Shown: piece by piece, positions 9,201-18,923 of the stretch
How the letters are laid out: each line of letters starts with the position of its first letter
Numbering within the stretch: the stretch's first letter is position 1
Assembly: GCA_900466575.1 (NCBI GenBank)
Contig: UBMP01000006.1
Location: 62,001-126,000 of the forward strand
Reading direction: 5' to 3'
Origin: Hyphomicrobiales bacterium
GTDB lineage: Bacteria; Pseudomonadota; Alphaproteobacteria; Rhizobiales; Rhizobiaceae
Length of the DNA: 64,000 nt
Notes under the pieces: generated by a model
The model's input: only the letters and a program-made list of their open reading frames with translations
What the model was told of the DNA's origin: nothing
Database searches by the model: none
Position numbers and translations under genes: made by a program

Positions 9201-10943
9201 CAAATCAAGGTCGCGCAGGGCGCCAAGCCCGGCGAGGGCGGTCAGCTGCCCGGCCACAAGGTGGATGCGACGATTGCCAAGACGCGTCATTCGACGCCGG
9301 GCGTCGGCCTCATCTCGCCGCCGCCGCACCACGACATCTATTCGATCGAAGATCTGGCGCAGCTGATCTACGACCTGAAGAACGTCAACCCGAAGGCCGA
9401 TATCTCGGTCAAGCTCGTCTCGGAAGTCGGCGTCGGCACGGTTGCCGCCGGCGTGGCCAAGGCGCGCGCCGATCATATCACCATCTCCGGCTATGACGGC
9501 GGCACGGGCGCTTCGCCGCTCACCTCGCTGAAGCATGCGGGTTCGCCTTGGGAAATCGGCCTTGCCGAAACGCACCAGACGCTGGTTCTCAACGGCCTGC
9601 GCTCGCGCGTTGCGCTGCAGGTGGACGGTGGTCTGAAGACCGGCCGCGATGTCATCATCGGGGCGCTGCTCGGTGCCGACGAGTTCGGTTTCTCGACCGC
9701 GCCGCTGATTGCCGCCGGCTGCATCATGATGCGCAAGTGCCATCTCAACACCTGCCCCGTGGGCGTTGCGACCCAGGACCCGGTCCTGCGGAAGCGCTTC
9801 AAGGGCACGCCGGAGCATGTCATCAACTTCTTCTTCTTCGTGGCGGAAGAAGTGCGCGAAATTCTTGCCTCCATGGGCTTCACCAAGCTCGACCAGATCA
9901 TCGGCCAGACCGACATGCTCGGCCAGGAAGCAATGATCGCGCATTGGAAGGCCAAGGGTCTCGACTTCAGCCGCATCTTCCACAAGGTCGATGCTCCGAA
10001 GGAAGCGACCTACTGGACAACGCGTCAGCATCACCCGATCGAGCATGTTCTCGACCGGACGCTGATCGAAAAGGCCATGCCGGCTCTGGAATCGAAGACG
10101 CCGACCGCCTTCGACGTGACGATCAAGAACGTCGACCGTTCCGCCGGCGCGATGCTCTCGGGCGAAGTCGCCATGCGCTATGGCCACAAGGGTCTGAAGG
10201 ACGACACGATCGACGTGACGTTGCGCGGCACGGCCGGCCAGTCCTTTGCGGCCTTCCTGGCCCGTGGCGTGACCTTCCGCCTCATCGGCGACGGCAACGA
10301 CTATGTCGGCAAGGGCCTGTCGGGCGGCAAGATCATCGTCCGTCCGCCGGAAAACACGAAGATCGTGGCTGAAAACTCGATCATCGTCGGCAACACGGTT
10401 CTCTACGGCGCAATCGCCGGCGAGTGCTACTTCAACGGCGTCGCCGGCGAACGTTTCGCCGTGCGCAACTCCGGTGCGGTCGCGGTCGTCGAGGGCGTGG
10501 GCGACCACGGCTGCGAATACATGACCGGCGGCGTCGTCGTCGTCATCGGCAAGACGGGCCGCAACTTCGCGGCCGGCATGTCGGGCGGTGTCGCTTACGT
10601 GCTGGACGAGGAAGGCGATTTCGCCAGCCGCTGCAACATGGCCATGGTCGAACTCGAGCCGGTTCCGGAAGAGGACGACATGCTGGAGAAGCTGCACCAC
10701 CATGGCGGCGACCTCATGCACAAGGGGCGCGTCGACGTCTCCGGCGACATGACCCGCCACGACGAGGAGCGCCTCTATCAGCTCATCGCCAACCACCTGC
10801 ATTACACAGGTTCGGCGCGGGCGAAGGCGATCCTGGAACATTGGGCGGATTACCGTCCGAAGTTCCGCAAGGTCATGCCGGTCGAGTATCGTCGTGCGCT
10901 TGAGGACATGGAACGCATGAAGATGGGCGTGGCCGCCGAGTAA
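6216..10943 (+). CDS. gltB: Glutamate synthase (NADPH) large subunit
   Basis: The 1575-residue large subunit of GOGAT makes two glutamates from glutamine and 2-oxoglutarate. A propeptide of about 46 residues precedes the catalytic Cys47 in HDACGVGF, which becomes the N-terminus after processing and frees ammonia from glutamine. An N-terminal amidotransferase, central domain, FMN-binding synthase barrel and C-terminal GXGXG beta-helix follow. The 3Fe-4S ligands Cys1169, Cys1175 and Cys1180 show the expected C-x5-C-x4-C spacing. GGAGGA lies about seven bases before the ATG at 6216. Its partner gltD lies 1.1 kb downstream, beyond a toxin-antitoxin pair and ybjQ. Confidence 0.97.
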   Translation: MTDLSPSQVMGVEIAAGETTATKTRAFARKLPDAQGLYDPKNEHDACGVGFVAHMKGVKSHQIVKDGLFILENLTHRGAVGADPLMGDGAGILVQIPDRFFREEMALQGVTLPKAGEYAVGHIFMPREGDQVAHFKKVIGEVIAEEGQVLLGFRDVPVDNSSLSKAPDIAATEPHHVQVFIGMGAGVASAVEFERSLFLLRKVISNRIYNEGGGQENRDFYPVSLSSSTIVYKGMFLAYQVGAYYKDLTDPRFESAVALVHQRFSTNTFPSWKLAHPYRMVAHNGEINTLRGNVNWMAARQASVSSPLFGEDISKLWPISYEGQSDTACFDNALEFLVRGGYSMAHAVMMLIPEAWSGNQSMSPERKAFYEYHAALMEPWDGPAAVAFTDGRQIGATLDRNGLRPARYIVTSDDRVIMASEAGVLPVDEEKIVTKWRLQPGKMLLIDMQEGRIISDEEIKSSLANAHPYRNWLDNTQLILEDLKPVEPRALRRDVSLLDRQQAFGYTVEDTKILMSPMATTGQEAIGSMGTDTPISAMSSKSKLLYTYFKQNFAQVTNPPIDPIREELVMSLVSFIGPRPNILDHKGASKAKRLEVRQPILTNGDLEKIRSIGHTEDRFDTKTLDFTYEAEMGAEGMPAMIERLCERAEAAVTSGYNIIILSDRQIGPDRIAIPALLATAAVHHHLIRKGLRTSVGLVVESGEPREVHHFCCLAGYGAEAINPYLAFDTLTDMHSRGEFPKEVDASEVVYRYIKAVGKGILKVMSKMGISTYQSYCGAQIFDAIGLNSELVEKFFFGTATTIEGVGLEEIARETVDRHESAFGNDPVLAGTLDVGGEYAFRKRGEGHAWTPDAIASLQHAARGNSRDRFTEFSQLVNDSAQKMNAIRGLFTIKDAAALGRKPVALDEVEPAVEIVKRFATGAMSFGSISREAHTTLAIAMNKIGGKSNTGEGGEESERYLPKLDGSLPLERSAIKQVASGRFGVTTEYLVNADVLQIKVAQGAKPGEGGQLPGHKVDATIAKTRHSTPGVGLISPPPHHDIYSIEDLAQLIYDLKNVNPKADISVKLVSEVGVGTVAAGVAKARADHITISGYDGGTGASPLTSLKHAGSPWEIGLAETHQTLVLNGLRSRVALQVDGGLKTGRDVIIGALLGADEFGFSTAPLIAAGCIMMRKCHLNTCPVGVATQDPVLRKRFKGTPEHVINFFFFVAEEVREILASMGFTKLDQIIGQTDMLGQEAMIAHWKAKGLDFSRIFHKVDAPKEATYWTTRQHHPIEHVLDRTLIEKAMPALESKTPTAFDVTIKNVDRSAGAMLSGEVAMRYGHKGLKDDTIDVTLRGTAGQSFAAFLARGVTFRLIGDGNDYVGKGLSGGKIIVRPPENTKIVAENSIIVGNTVLYGAIAGECYFNGVAGERFAVRNSGAVAVVEGVGDHGCEYMTGGVVVVIGKTGRNFAAGMSGGVAYVLDEEGDFASRCNMAMVELEPVPEEDDMLEKLHHHGGDLMHKGRVDVSGDMTRHDEERLYQLIANHLHYTGSARAKAILEHWADYRPKFRKVMPVEYRRALEDMERMKMGVAAE

Positions 10944-10966
10944 TTTGTTGCAACTCCGTCTCTGTG

Positions 10967-10986
10967 ATATGACATTGGCATATGAC
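10967..10986. promoter_or_regulatory. Direct repeat in front of the first toxin-antitoxin pair
   Basis: ATATGAC occurs at 10967-10973 and again at 10980-10986, 13 bases apart, in the 66-base gap between gltB and the antitoxin. Antitoxins of this type usually repress their own promoter, so the pair is a candidate operator. The evidence is only the repeat and its position. Confidence 0.35.
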
Positions 10987-11009
10987 GTGAAACAGGGACG
11001 GAGGCTGCG

Positions 11010-11285
11010 ATGAACGATCAGTCGGATGTCGTGAAGATTGCCCAGGTGTTCAACAATGGAAGAAGCCGGGCGATCCGCATTCCAAAGGAGTTTGAGTTCG
11101 AAGAAGAGAGCGTTGAAATCCGCAAGGCTGACAATGGCGATCTGATCATACATCCCGTTCGGAAGAAGTCGCTTCTCGAAGTTCTGCATGAACTGGAGGA
11201 GCTCGATGAAGACGAGATGATGCCGGAGATCGAGGATCCGCCGCCAGAGCCGGTGGAGCTGTTTGATTGGCTCGACGAGAAATGA
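11010..11285 (+). CDS. vapB: VapB-type antitoxin (AbrB/SpoVT fold)
   Basis: The 91-residue product starts with a swapped-hairpin AbrB-like DNA-binding domain (about residues 8-50, with SRAIRIPKEF as the recognisable strand-turn). An acidic, proline-rich tail follows (DEDEMMPEIEDPPPEPVELFDW), which would wrap around and block the toxin. A good ribosome site (ACGGAGG) precedes the ATG. The last four bases overlap the toxin start (ATGA), the usual arrangement of these pairs. It probably autorepresses through the upstream repeat. The family is clear; the VapB name follows from the PIN partner. Confidence 0.88.
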   Translation: MNDQSDVVKIAQVFNNGRSRAIRIPKEFEFEEESVEIRKADNGDLIIHPVRKKSLLEVLHELEELDEDEMMPEIEDPPPEPVELFDWLDEK

Positions 11286-11680
11286 GGTACCTTCTCGACA
11301 CGAATGCCATGTCGGAGCTGATGCGCGGCCCGGTGAACAAGGTGGCAGCCGCCATCGAAAAGGTGGGTCCCGAGGCGGTTTGCACGAGCATCGTGGTCGT
11401 CTGCGAACTGAAATTCGGAGCGGCGCGGAGAGGGTCGGCGAAGTTGACGGCGAACCTCACGAAGGTGCTGGAGACGATCACGATTGAGGATTTCAAGGCG
11501 CCGGCTGATGCCGCCTATGCGGAGCTGCGGGCGGCTCTCGAAAAGGCGGGAACGCCGATCGGGCAGATGGACATGATGATTGCCGCCCATGCGCTTGTGC
11601 TTGGTGCAACCGTGGTCACTGCGAATGAGCGAGAATTTTCCCGGGTGCCGGGGCTGAAGGTCGAGAACTGGATGAAATAG
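11282..11680 (+). CDS. vapC: VapC-type PIN-domain toxin
   Basis: This 132-residue PIN ribonuclease most likely cleaves tRNA or rRNA when freed from its antitoxin. Acidic metal-binding residues are in place: Asp6 (LLDTNAMSE), Glu42 (VVCELKFG), Asp97 ([11 protein letters not shown]), and Glu116 near the usual fourth acidic position (VTANERE). The protein looks intact and full length for the family. The start at the ATGA overlap is supported by the coupling and by removal of five unconserved residues upstream. It sits between gltB and gltD, so it is probably read through from the gltB promoter as well as its own. Confidence 0.9.
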   Translation: MRYLLDTNAMSELMRGPVNKVAAAIEKVGPEAVCTSIVVVCELKFGAARRGSAKLTANLTKVLETITIEDFKAPADAAYAELRAALEKAGTPIGQMDMMIAAHALVLGATVVTANEREFSRVPGLKVENWMK

Positions 11681-11711
11681 GCGCGGCGCTGGCCGCATGA
11701 GGGATGCCGGA

Positions 11712-12038
11712 ATGATCGTCACGACGACGAACACGATAGAGGGACGCGAGATCGTCGAGTACAAGGGCATCGTCACCGGCGAGGCTATCCTTGGCACGAA
11801 TGTGTTTCGCGACTTCTTCGCCAGCATCCGCGATATCGTCGGCGGACGCTCGGGATCCTACGAGCGGGTTCTGCGCGATGCGCGCGAGACGGCTCTTTCC
11901 GAGTTGCAGGGCGAAGCCGCCCGGCTCGGTGCGAATGCAATTGTCGGTGTCGACATCGACTATGAAACGATTTCGCCCGGTTCCAGCGGGTCGATGCTGA
12001 TGGTTTCGGCCTCCGGCACTGCCGTTGTGGTCCGGTAA
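11712..12038 (+). CDS. YbjQ/UPF0145 family protein
   Basis: The 108-residue protein belongs to the YbjQ family, a small pentameric fold of unknown biochemical role, related to heavy-metal-binding-domain annotations. Recognisable stretches are the N-terminal [32 protein letters not shown] and [13 protein letters not shown]. The ATG at 11712 was preferred over one five codons upstream because AGGG lies eight bases before it and family members begin at this Met. It sits 15 bases before gltD and is probably cotranscribed with it. Why it accompanies glutamate synthase is not known. Confidence 0.85.
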   Translation: MIVTTTNTIEGREIVEYKGIVTGEAILGTNVFRDFFASIRDIVGGRSGSYERVLRDARETALSELQGEAARLGANAIVGVDIDYETISPGSSGSMLMVSASGTAVVVR

Positions 12039-12053
12039 ACAGGTGGGAGTAAG

Positions 12054-13508
12054 ATGGGCAAGGTAACAGGTTTTCTGGAAATCGACCGGCAGGTGGCGAA
12101 GTATCAGACGGCGTCTGATCGCATCCGCCATTTCCGCGAATTCACGATCCCCATGTCGGATGCGGAAGTGCAGAAACAGGCTGCCCGCTGCATGGATTGC
12201 GGCATTCCCTTCTGTCATGGCGATACGGGCTGCCCGGTTCACAACCAGATCCCGGACTGGAACGACCTCGTCTATAGCGGCAAGTGGAAGGAAGCGATTG
12301 CCAACCTTCACTCGACCAACAATTTCCCGGAATTCACCGGCCGCGTCTGCCCCGCGCCTTGCGAGGAAGCCTGCACGCTGAACCTCGAAGACGTTCCGGT
12401 CACGATCAAGACGGTCGAACAGGCAATCGCCGACAAGGCCTATGAGCTCGGCTATATCGTGCCGCAGCCGGCCACTGTGAAGACCGGCAAGCGCGTTGCC
12501 GTCATCGGTTCAGGCCCGTCCGGTATGGCGGCTGCCCAGCAGCTGGCCCGCGCGGGTCATGAGGTCCATGTCTACGAGCGCGAATCCAAGGCCGGCGGCC
12601 TGCTGCGCTATGGCATTCCGGACTTCAAGATGGAGAAGAACTTCATCGACCGCCGCGTCGAGCAGATGCAGGGCGAGGGCGTGACTTTCCATTACGGCTT
12701 CAATATCGGCGTCGATATCCCGACCGAGAAGCTGATCGCCGAGCATGATGCCGTGCTCTATTGCGGTGGCTCTGAAACGCCGCGCGAAGCGGGCATTCCG
12801 GGTGCGGATCTGGCCGGCGTTCATGACGCCATGCCCTATCTCGTGCAGCAGAACCGCCGCGTCGGCCGCGAAGACATCGACAGCGTCGGCTGGCCGTCCG
12901 ATCCGATCCTTGCTGGCGGCAAGCATGTCGTCGTTGTCGGCGGCGGCGATACGGCCTCCGACTGCGTCGGCACGGCCTTCCGCCAGGGCGCGGTGCGCGT
13001 CACCCAGCTCGACATCCGCCCGCAGCCGCCGGAAAAGGAAGACAAGCTCGCCGTCTGGCCCTATTGGGCGACGAAGATGCGCACCTCCTCTTCGCAGGCT
13101 GAGGGCGCGGTGCGCGAATTCCAGGTGGGCACGCTGGAATTCGTCGGCGAAGACGGTATCCTGACGGGCGTCAAGTGCGTTCAGGTGGACGACAAGCGCA
13201 AGCCGATCGCCGGAACGGAATTCATCATCAAGGCCGATCTCGCCTTCATCGCCATCGGTTTCCGTGGTCCGTTCACGGACAGCGTCGTCAAGGAACTCGA
13301 CGGCAAGATGGCAGTCTCGACCGACAAGCGCGGCTCGCAGAACGTGATTGCCAACACGCGCGACTACAAGACCTCGGTCGACAAGCTCTGGGCCGCAGGC
13401 GACGTGCGTCGCGGCCAGTCGCTCGTTGTCTGGGCGATCCGCGAAGGCCGCCAGGCGGCAGCCGCGATCGACGAGGCGCTGATGGGCTCGACCAACCTGC
13501 CGCGGTAA
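12054..13508 (+). CDS. gltD: Glutamate synthase (NADPH) small subunit
   Basis: The 484-residue FAD flavoprotein passes electrons from NADPH to the FMN and Fe-S centre of the large subunit. The N-terminal Fe-S region has Cys46, Cys49, Cys54, Cys60 and Cys99, Cys103, Cys107 ([15 protein letters not shown] and CPAPCEEAC). FAD binding is marked by [12 protein letters not shown] (150-161) and NADPH binding by [19 protein letters not shown] precedes the ATG. The length fits proteobacterial GltD. A terminator follows directly. Together with gltB it assimilates ammonium captured by glutamine synthetase. Confidence 0.97.
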   Translation: MGKVTGFLEIDRQVAKYQTASDRIRHFREFTIPMSDAEVQKQAARCMDCGIPFCHGDTGCPVHNQIPDWNDLVYSGKWKEAIANLHSTNNFPEFTGRVCPAPCEEACTLNLEDVPVTIKTVEQAIADKAYELGYIVPQPATVKTGKRVAVIGSGPSGMAAAQQLARAGHEVHVYERESKAGGLLRYGIPDFKMEKNFIDRRVEQMQGEGVTFHYGFNIGVDIPTEKLIAEHDAVLYCGGSETPREAGIPGADLAGVHDAMPYLVQQNRRVGREDIDSVGWPSDPILAGGKHVVVVGGGDTASDCVGTAFRQGAVRVTQLDIRPQPPEKEDKLAVWPYWATKMRTSSSQAEGAVREFQVGTLEFVGEDGILTGVKCVQVDDKRKPIAGTEFIIKADLAFIAIGFRGPFTDSVVKELDGKMAVSTDKRGSQNVIANTRDYKTSVDKLWAAGDVRRGQSLVVWAIREGRQAAAAIDEALMGSTNLPR

Positions 13509-13532
13509 TGGCCGCAGGGATAAAAGATTGAG

Positions 13533-13562
13533 AGGCCGCTCCTTCGGGGGCGGCTTTTATTT
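13533..13562 (+). terminator. Terminator after gltD
   Basis: GCCGC-T-CC (13535-13542) pairs with GG-G-GCGGC (13547-13554) around a TTCG tetraloop and is followed by TTTTATTTT. It lies between convergent gltD and the DUF459 gene and overlaps the edge of the latter. Confidence 0.85.
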
Positions 13563-14744
13563 TGTCCGGATCTTGTAGTCGTCCACGCGGCCTTCCGGTG
13601 GTGTTCCGGTTTCGCCTTGCAGAACGAGCCTGTCGCGGGCGCTCGGCGCTGCCAGCGGTGCGTTCGCGTTTGCCGCGGCTCGGGCGGCCAGCGAATTGCT
13701 GCCATCGAGCGACGGGTCGGTCATGCTGATCGGCTCGGTGCGCGTGATGGCAGCGGGTGCGGGCGCAGACGGCATTGCCAGATCGGGCAGGCCGTAATCC
13801 GACATGGGCGGGTTGGCGGTTGAGAGCGGGGCCGGCGCCGTCGTATCGCCCAGAATGCGACGGAGCGGTTTTTCCACATAGAAGGCCGCCTTGGCCCGGC
13901 CGGCTTTGGTGAGGCTCACGCCATCCGAGCCGCGCAACCGCGCCTGCTGGCCGTCAACGCCGGAGCCCGTCGCCGTGAACTTGCCCTCCGCATCGATAAA
14001 GCCTTCCCAGATATCGATGAACGTACCACCCGCGGCTTCCACCTGTCGGCGCAGCATGAGGTTGATGGTCACGATGTCGGCGGTCAGCGACGGCGACTGG
14101 AAGGGTGGCGCACCCACCCAGAAGAGGGGAACCTGCCGCTTCGCGGCGGCCGATGTCAGTTCGGTGACGCGGCGCTCATATTCCGTCGTCCATTTGGCCG
14201 TGTGAAACTCTTCCTGCGAGCCGTCGATAGCCATCTTCTGCCGGTCGTTCGATCCGAGCGCAACGACGACGGCCGCCGGCTTCATGTCGTCGAGAAGGCC
14301 CGGCAGGGCGGCAACCCAGTCGCGATGGTCGCTGCGCACGAGACCGGACGCGCCATCCGTCTTCTGGTCGATCACGACGCCGGGCTCGCCGGCAAATGTG
14401 TCGACCAGCCCGTCGCCGACAGAACCCGCCATGAAATCGCCGATGACGAGGACGTGCCTGGCGGTATCCAGCTTCTGCGCGGGCTGGTCCGGTTTGCCGG
14501 TCTGGATATTGATGATCGATGACGACTTGGGCTTCGGCTTGGGCTTGCGCTTGACAGGTGCCGCCGGCGCGGGCTGTTCGGGGGCCTTGCGATTGCCGAA
14601 GAGCAGCTCCAGAAGTGTGCGCGGCCGCTCCTGTGCCACTGCCGGGAAACTTCCCACCAGCAAGATGGCAAGAAAGCCGAGCGCAAACGAGGCGGCAAGG
14701 CAGACAGGCGTCAATCTGGGCATGAAAAATCCGGCACGTTTCAT
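13557..14744 (-). CDS. DUF459 SGNH-like secreted protein, catalytic residues replaced
   Basis: The 395-residue exported protein has a hydrophobic N-terminal segment (about residues 13-37, cut after AVAQ possible), a Pro/Lys-rich linker (55-73) and a DUF459 SGNH-hydrolase-like domain (about 93-300). Block III GSND is intact ([12 protein letters not shown]). Block I reads IGDFMAGS, with Phe where the family nucleophile Ser of GDS is expected. Block V reads [10 protein letters not shown], with Ser in place of the catalytic His. It may therefore be a binding protein rather than an esterase. It is in series with the MltB-like transglycosylase, suggesting a role at peptidoglycan or envelope polysaccharide. 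The start is uncertain; Met8 is an alternative. Confidence 0.8.
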   Translation of the reverse strand: MKRAGFFMPRLTPVCLAASFALGFLAILLVGSFPAVAQERPRTLLELLFGNRKAPEQPAPAAPVKRKPKPKPKSSSIINIQTGKPDQPAQKLDTARHVLVIGDFMAGSVGDGLVDTFAGEPGVVIDQKTDGASGLVRSDHRDWVAALPGLLDDMKPAAVVVALGSNDRQKMAIDGSQEEFHTAKWTTEYERRVTELTSAAAKRQVPLFWVGAPPFQSPSLTADIVTINLMLRRQVEAAGGTFIDIWEGFIDAEGKFTATGSGVDGQQARLRGSDGVSLTKAGRAKAAFYVEKPLRRILGDTTAPAPLSTANPPMSDYGLPDLAMPSAPAPAAITRTEPISMTDPSLDGSNSLAARAAANANAPLAAPSARDRLVLQGETGTPPEGRVDDYKIRTK

Positions 14745-14801
14745 TGTGCCGGATGTCTTATCATGGAACAGCTTGCAATCAAACGGGAAGAACGAAACAC
14801 A

Positions 14802-16025
14802 TCAACGCCGCAGATGCTGCAGCAACGTCTTCGAGGGTTCGGGCTCCCCATTCAGGCCCTTCCGCTTCATGAAGGCCTCGATGGCCGACTTGGAGCCGGA
14901 GCCGAGATTGCCGTCGACCTCGCCGCTGTAATAGCCAAGCGCCTTCAGGCGCGACTGGATTTCGAACTTCTCGTTCGCATCCAATGCGCCTGCCGGACGG
15001 GGCCAGCTCTGGACGAGACCGCTTGCGCCGGCCAGGCGGTCGGCGAGCATGCCAACGCCGAGTGCATAATTGTCGGACGCGTTATAGCGCTTGATGACAT
15101 AGAAATTCTTGGTCAGCAGAAAGGCGGGACCGCCTTCGCCGGCAGGCATTTTCAGCGTCGCGCGTTCGTCCTTGAACCTGAAGCCGCGTTCCCCGGGACG
15201 GCGGAAGCCGAGCTTTTCCCATTCGGCGATCGTCTTCGTCTTTCCTTCGAGGCTGCCGGCGCGGCCAGGTGCTACGACTTCATAACCCCATGTCCGGCCC
15301 GTCTGCCAGCCGTTCTTGTGCAGCAGGTTGGCGGCGGTTGCGAGCGCATCGGGCACCGAGTTCCAGATGTCGCGCTTGCCGTTGCCGTCGGCATCGACGC
15401 CGTAGAGCAGGTAGCTCGTCGGAATGAACTGGGTGTGGCCCATGGCGCCAGCCCAGGAGCCGGTCATTTGCGAAGGCTTGATGTCGCCTGCCTGGATAAT
15501 CTTCAATGCGGCGATCAGCTGCTTCTTGGCATAGCCGGCGCGCTTCGGGTCGGCATAGGCAAGCGTTGCCAGCGCCTGCGGCACGTAATGCAGCTTCTCG
15601 GTCTTGCCGAGGATCGCGCCATAGTTCGATTCCATCGACCAGATGGCAACGAGGATATTGCGGTCGACGCCGAAATATTTCTCGATGGATTGGAGCGAGC
15701 GCATATTCTTCGCTTCGGCGTCCTTGCCCATCTTGACGGTGTAGGGGTTCACCCGGCTGTCGAGATAGTCCCAGATCTGCGTCGTGAACTCGGGCTGGTA
15801 CTGCGCCTTCTGCAGGACATCCGGATCGGGATTGGTGATCCCGGCAAAGGCAGCGTTATAGGTCTGCGTCGTGATGCCTGCCCTGGCGGCTTCCGGGTAA
15901 AACCCGCGTATCCATTTCTCGAAGCGAGCATCGGCGAGTGCACCGGTTGGGGCCAGCGCAAGAAAAACGGCTGTAATTCCGCCCAACAGAACGGATGTCA
16001 TGGAATTGCCTTGTGCATGCTTCAT
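14802..16025 (-). CDS. Lytic murein transglycosylase, MltB/SLT2 family
   Basis: The enzyme cleaves peptidoglycan glycan strands to 1,6-anhydromuropeptides in the periplasm. The 407 residues have an N-terminal signal (about 10-32, ending GALA). The SLT2 catalytic domain covers about 35-325, with the catalytic Glu132 in WSMESNYG and the following GHTQFIPTSY motif. A C-terminal PG_binding_1 repeat (about 345-405, KALGYYSGEVDGNLGSGSK) completes it. No lipobox Cys is present, so it is soluble rather than lipid-anchored like MltB of enterics. It follows galU divergently and precedes the DUF459 gene on the same strand. Confidence 0.92.
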   Translation of the reverse strand: MKHAQGNSMTSVLLGGITAVFLALAPTGALADARFEKWIRGFYPEAARAGITTQTYNAAFAGITNPDPDVLQKAQYQPEFTTQIWDYLDSRVNPYTVKMGKDAEAKNMRSLQSIEKYFGVDRNILVAIWSMESNYGAILGKTEKLHYVPQALATLAYADPKRAGYAKKQLIAALKIIQAGDIKPSQMTGSWAGAMGHTQFIPTSYLLYGVDADGNGKRDIWNSVPDALATAANLLHKNGWQTGRTWGYEVVAPGRAGSLEGKTKTIAEWEKLGFRRPGERGFRFKDERATLKMPAGEGGPAFLLTKNFYVIKRYNASDNYALGVGMLADRLAGASGLVQSWPRPAGALDANEKFEIQSRLKALGYYSGEVDGNLGSGSKSAIEAFMKRKGLNGEPEPSKTLLQHLRR

Positions 16026-16216
16026 TGGATCGCTCCTGTGTTTGGGACACCGGGTGAGACACGCAAAGTTACAAACAGGACCTCAACAAATTCTTTACCA
16101 TGGTGAAGATTTTTTGTTAGGTCTCGTTTTTAAGAGAGGGTTCCAATCCTGGTTTTTTAAACATGCAAGCTTATCGAGAGCTTGCAACGCGTATGATTCT
16201 TGCACAAGGCCACTTC

Positions 16217-17104
16217 ATGTCTCAGACGAATAAAGTCCGTAAAGCTGTATTTCCGGTCGCCGGTTTCGGGACCCGCATGCTGCCCGCTACCAAGGCCATG
16301 CCAAAGGAAATGATCACTGTCGTCGACAAGCCCGTATTGCAATACGTTGTTGATGAGGCGATCGAGGCCGGTATTGAACATTTCGTGTTCGTGACGGGAC
16401 GAAACAAGGCTGCCATCGAGGATTATTTCGATATCCAGTACGAGCTGGAGCAGACGCTGAAGGAGCGCAACAAGAAAGCCGAGCTTTCGCTGCTCGAGCA
16501 CCATCGCCTCCCGGCAGGTGCGGCCAGCTTCACGCGTCAGCAGGAGGCTCTGGGCCTCGGCCACGCCGTCTGGTGCGCACGCGACATCATCGGCGATGAA
16601 CCCTTTGCGCTGCTGCTGCCGGACATGCTGATGAAGGGCGATGTCGCCTGCATGAAGGGCATGATGGACCTGTTCGCGAAGACGGGCGGAAACATCGTCG
16701 CCGTTGAGGAATGCGATCCGGCTCTGGCGCATAAATATGGCATCGTCGGCGTTGGCGACGAGATGGATGGCGGGTTCCGCATCACAGGCATGGTCGAAAA
16801 GCCGCCGCAGGGCACGGCTCCGTCGAACCTCTACATCAACGGCCGCTATATCCTGCAGCCGGAAATCTTCCAGATCCTGTCCACGCAGGAGCGCGGCGCG
16901 GGCAACGAAATCCAGTTGACCGATGGCATGCTCAAGCTTGCCAAGACCCAGGAGTTCTTCGGCTACCGCTTCAAGGGCCGCACGTTCGATTGCGGCATGA
17001 AGGAAGGCTATGTGCTTGCCAATGTCGCCTATGCGCTGGCGCGCGACGACATCCGCGTGAGCGTGGAAGCTGATCTCAAGGCCCTGCTAGCCACGCTGAA
17101 ATAA
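16217..17104 (+). CDS. galU: UTP-glucose-1-phosphate uridylyltransferase
   Basis: GalU makes UDP-glucose, the donor for exopolysaccharide, LPS core and cyclic glucans. The 295-residue product has the nucleotide-binding signature [20 protein letters not shown] (12-31), the GLGHAVWCA loop and the lysine of MVEKP. The length is normal. The start at 16217 (MSQTNKVRK) was preferred because AAGG lies eight bases upstream and homologues begin here; 18 codons upstream are open but unconserved. Its stop codon directly abuts the end of the convergent outer-membrane gene with no gap. Confidence 0.95.
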   Translation: MSQTNKVRKAVFPVAGFGTRMLPATKAMPKEMITVVDKPVLQYVVDEAIEAGIEHFVFVTGRNKAAIEDYFDIQYELEQTLKERNKKAELSLLEHHRLPAGAASFTRQQEALGLGHAVWCARDIIGDEPFALLLPDMLMKGDVACMKGMMDLFAKTGGNIVAVEECDPALAHKYGIVGVGDEMDGGFRITGMVEKPPQGTAPSNLYINGRYILQPEIFQILSTQERGAGNEIQLTDGMLKLAKTQEFFGYRFKGRTFDCGMKEGYVLANVAYALARDDIRVSVEADLKALLATLK

Positions 17105-18637
17105 TCAGCGCTTGACGCGAAGCTCCGCAATGGCGCTCCAAGACCGGGTGTCGGGCCCGGTCTTTACGTCGGTATAGTTCCAAGCGACCGTACCGGCGAG
17201 TTCCAGATAACGGCTCAGCGACCATGTAAGGCCTGCCGTTGCAGCCCATTCGGTCTGATCCGAGGCAACGCCGGTCGGGGCGAAATGACGGAAGGTCGTC
17301 GCGCCGCCCAATGTACCGACCAGGTTGTCGATCATCTGCTGCGAAACAGCCGTGCTGATCGTGTAGTAGGTCGAGCCGCTGACGCCGGCGGTGGTCGAGG
17401 GGTCGATGCCTGTGATCAGAGTGAAATTGACATCCGTTCCCCGGATCGGCGACCAGTCTACCTTTCCATCCACCGTGAATGCATCGATCTTGGAGAGACG
17501 CGCATCAAAATAGCGCACCTGCTTGTACCCGGCCGCGACTTCGCCGCGCAGCTTTTCCGTGAAGTCGAGCTGCACGCCAGCCTTGGCGGCATAGGTGTTC
17601 GCATTGCGGTTATAGCCGTTGCGGTCGAGCGTCTGGTCGCTGATCGCGCGACCGATCGAGGCTTCGACAAAGGGGATCAGCGCAGGCGAAACCTGATAAC
17701 CGAGACGGAGACGGCCCTCGGCGGTCGTCTGATTGCGATCGCTCATTGACATCAGGGAGCCGTCAGCCAGCGTCGCCGCGGTGTAAACGTTGCGCGTGAC
17801 GGTGCCGGCAACCGTTCCGCGGAAGTCGCCGAACTCGCGGGTAATATCCGCGCCGCCCTTGAACGTGTGGACCCCCGACTGCGTCGTCGCTCCGACGATC
17901 GAATTGGGGTCGGTCGAGCTTTCGCGCACGAAGCTGTAGCCCGCCGTCAGGTTGGCGATGGTCAGCCGGTCGACATCCAGCCGCAACTTGGCATCGACAT
18001 TGGCGGTGGGCTTGGTCTCGCCGCTGCCGCCGATATTGGTCTGCCAGACGCCGGCGGCGGAAATGCTCAGCTGGTGCAGCGACCAATCGGAAATGATGTC
18101 GGCCTTGCCGGTGGTCTGCAGAAAGCTGCGGGTCGTGGTCGTCCCGCCATAGCTCGTGCTTTCGACGCCGATGCCTTCACCGACGCTCGGGCGGATGATG
18201 AACGTGCCGACGCGTATGCCCGGCGCATCGATATCCTCGCGGCGCGGGCGCAGATTGTCGATCGAGCCGGTGCGCGTATTGTCGGCCGGTTCGCGGAAAT
18301 TCATGCGGCCGAACATGTCCGGATCCGGGCTCGCAGCCGCCGTTGTGGTGGCGGTTGCTGCCGTGCGGACCGGCGTCGTCGGTGCGGGGGTTGATGTGTC
18401 CGCCGCACCGTCATCAGCCGGCGCTCCGGTATCGCCGGTACGGAGCGCAAATGTGGAGGACGTATTGCCGAAGTCTCCGGCAGGCGCCGCAGCGTTCGAC
18501 GCTGCATCCTGCGGAGCCGGGAGAGGTGTTGCGGTCTGTGCTTGCGCCACAGTTGCCACAAAGAACGTCGCAGCACCGGCAAGAAGACCTCTTGTCAGAG
18601 CTGGCAGGCGAAGCTTGGTGCGATTTTCGGTCGGCAT
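17105..18637 (-). CDS. Outer-membrane beta-barrel protein (BBP2-type)
   Basis: The 510-residue precursor has a signal peptide (hydrophobic about 15-32, cut after AQAQ likely). A low-complexity Ala/Thr/Pro/Asp linker (about 35-105) leads to a region of alternating polar and hydrophobic strands from about 140 to the end, finishing with a beta-signal-like IAELRVKR. This matches the putative beta-barrel porin 2 family (PF10082), often near exopolysaccharide genes in Rhizobiales. The neighbours galU and kpsF fit a polysaccharide or envelope link, but substrate and function are unknown. The N-terminal linker looks variable and periplasmic or surface exposed. Confidence 0.75.
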   Translation of the reverse strand: MPTENRTKLRLPALTRGLLAGAATFFVATVAQAQTATPLPAPQDAASNAAAPAGDFGNTSSTFALRTGDTGAPADDGAADTSTPAPTTPVRTAATATTTAAASPDPDMFGRMNFREPADNTRTGSIDNLRPRREDIDAPGIRVGTFIIRPSVGEGIGVESTSYGGTTTTRSFLQTTGKADIISDWSLHQLSISAAGVWQTNIGGSGETKPTANVDAKLRLDVDRLTIANLTAGYSFVRESSTDPNSIVGATTQSGVHTFKGGADITREFGDFRGTVAGTVTRNVYTAATLADGSLMSMSDRNQTTAEGRLRLGYQVSPALIPFVEASIGRAISDQTLDRNGYNRNANTYAAKAGVQLDFTEKLRGEVAAGYKQVRYFDARLSKIDAFTVDGKVDWSPIRGTDVNFTLITGIDPSTTAGVSGSTYYTISTAVSQQMIDNLVGTLGGATTFRHFAPTGVASDQTEWAATAGLTWSLSRYLELAGTVAWNYTDVKTGPDTRSWSAIAELRVKR

Positions 18638-18923
18638 GAGACGGCGCAGCTTTCAGTATGATTTGTTTTCAAACGCGAAATTATTTCAACATGGTAAACA
18701 GTCGGTTGACGCGGGCCGCCGGAGGGGAGAAAAACAGTTGAATTCTCGGGTTCGCGACCTGCTGCAAGCCTTGTAATTTTGACAGGCGCAACGAAGAGAC
18801 TATATAGAAGCTCGCTTGCCCGGGCCTGTCGCAGGAGTTGCAGGCAAGAGAGAGTATTCCCGCCGAAGACCCGGACATCATGGTCCGTATGTCGCCGAGG
18901 GCGGGCGCAAAGGGCGCGCACGC

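Noticed and set aside
6063-11189. A 1708-codon open frame antisense to gltB
   Set aside because: It is a shadow of gltB produced by GC-rich third positions. The predicted protein is low-complexity Arg/Asp/His/Val-rich, has no family resemblance, and no ribosome site.
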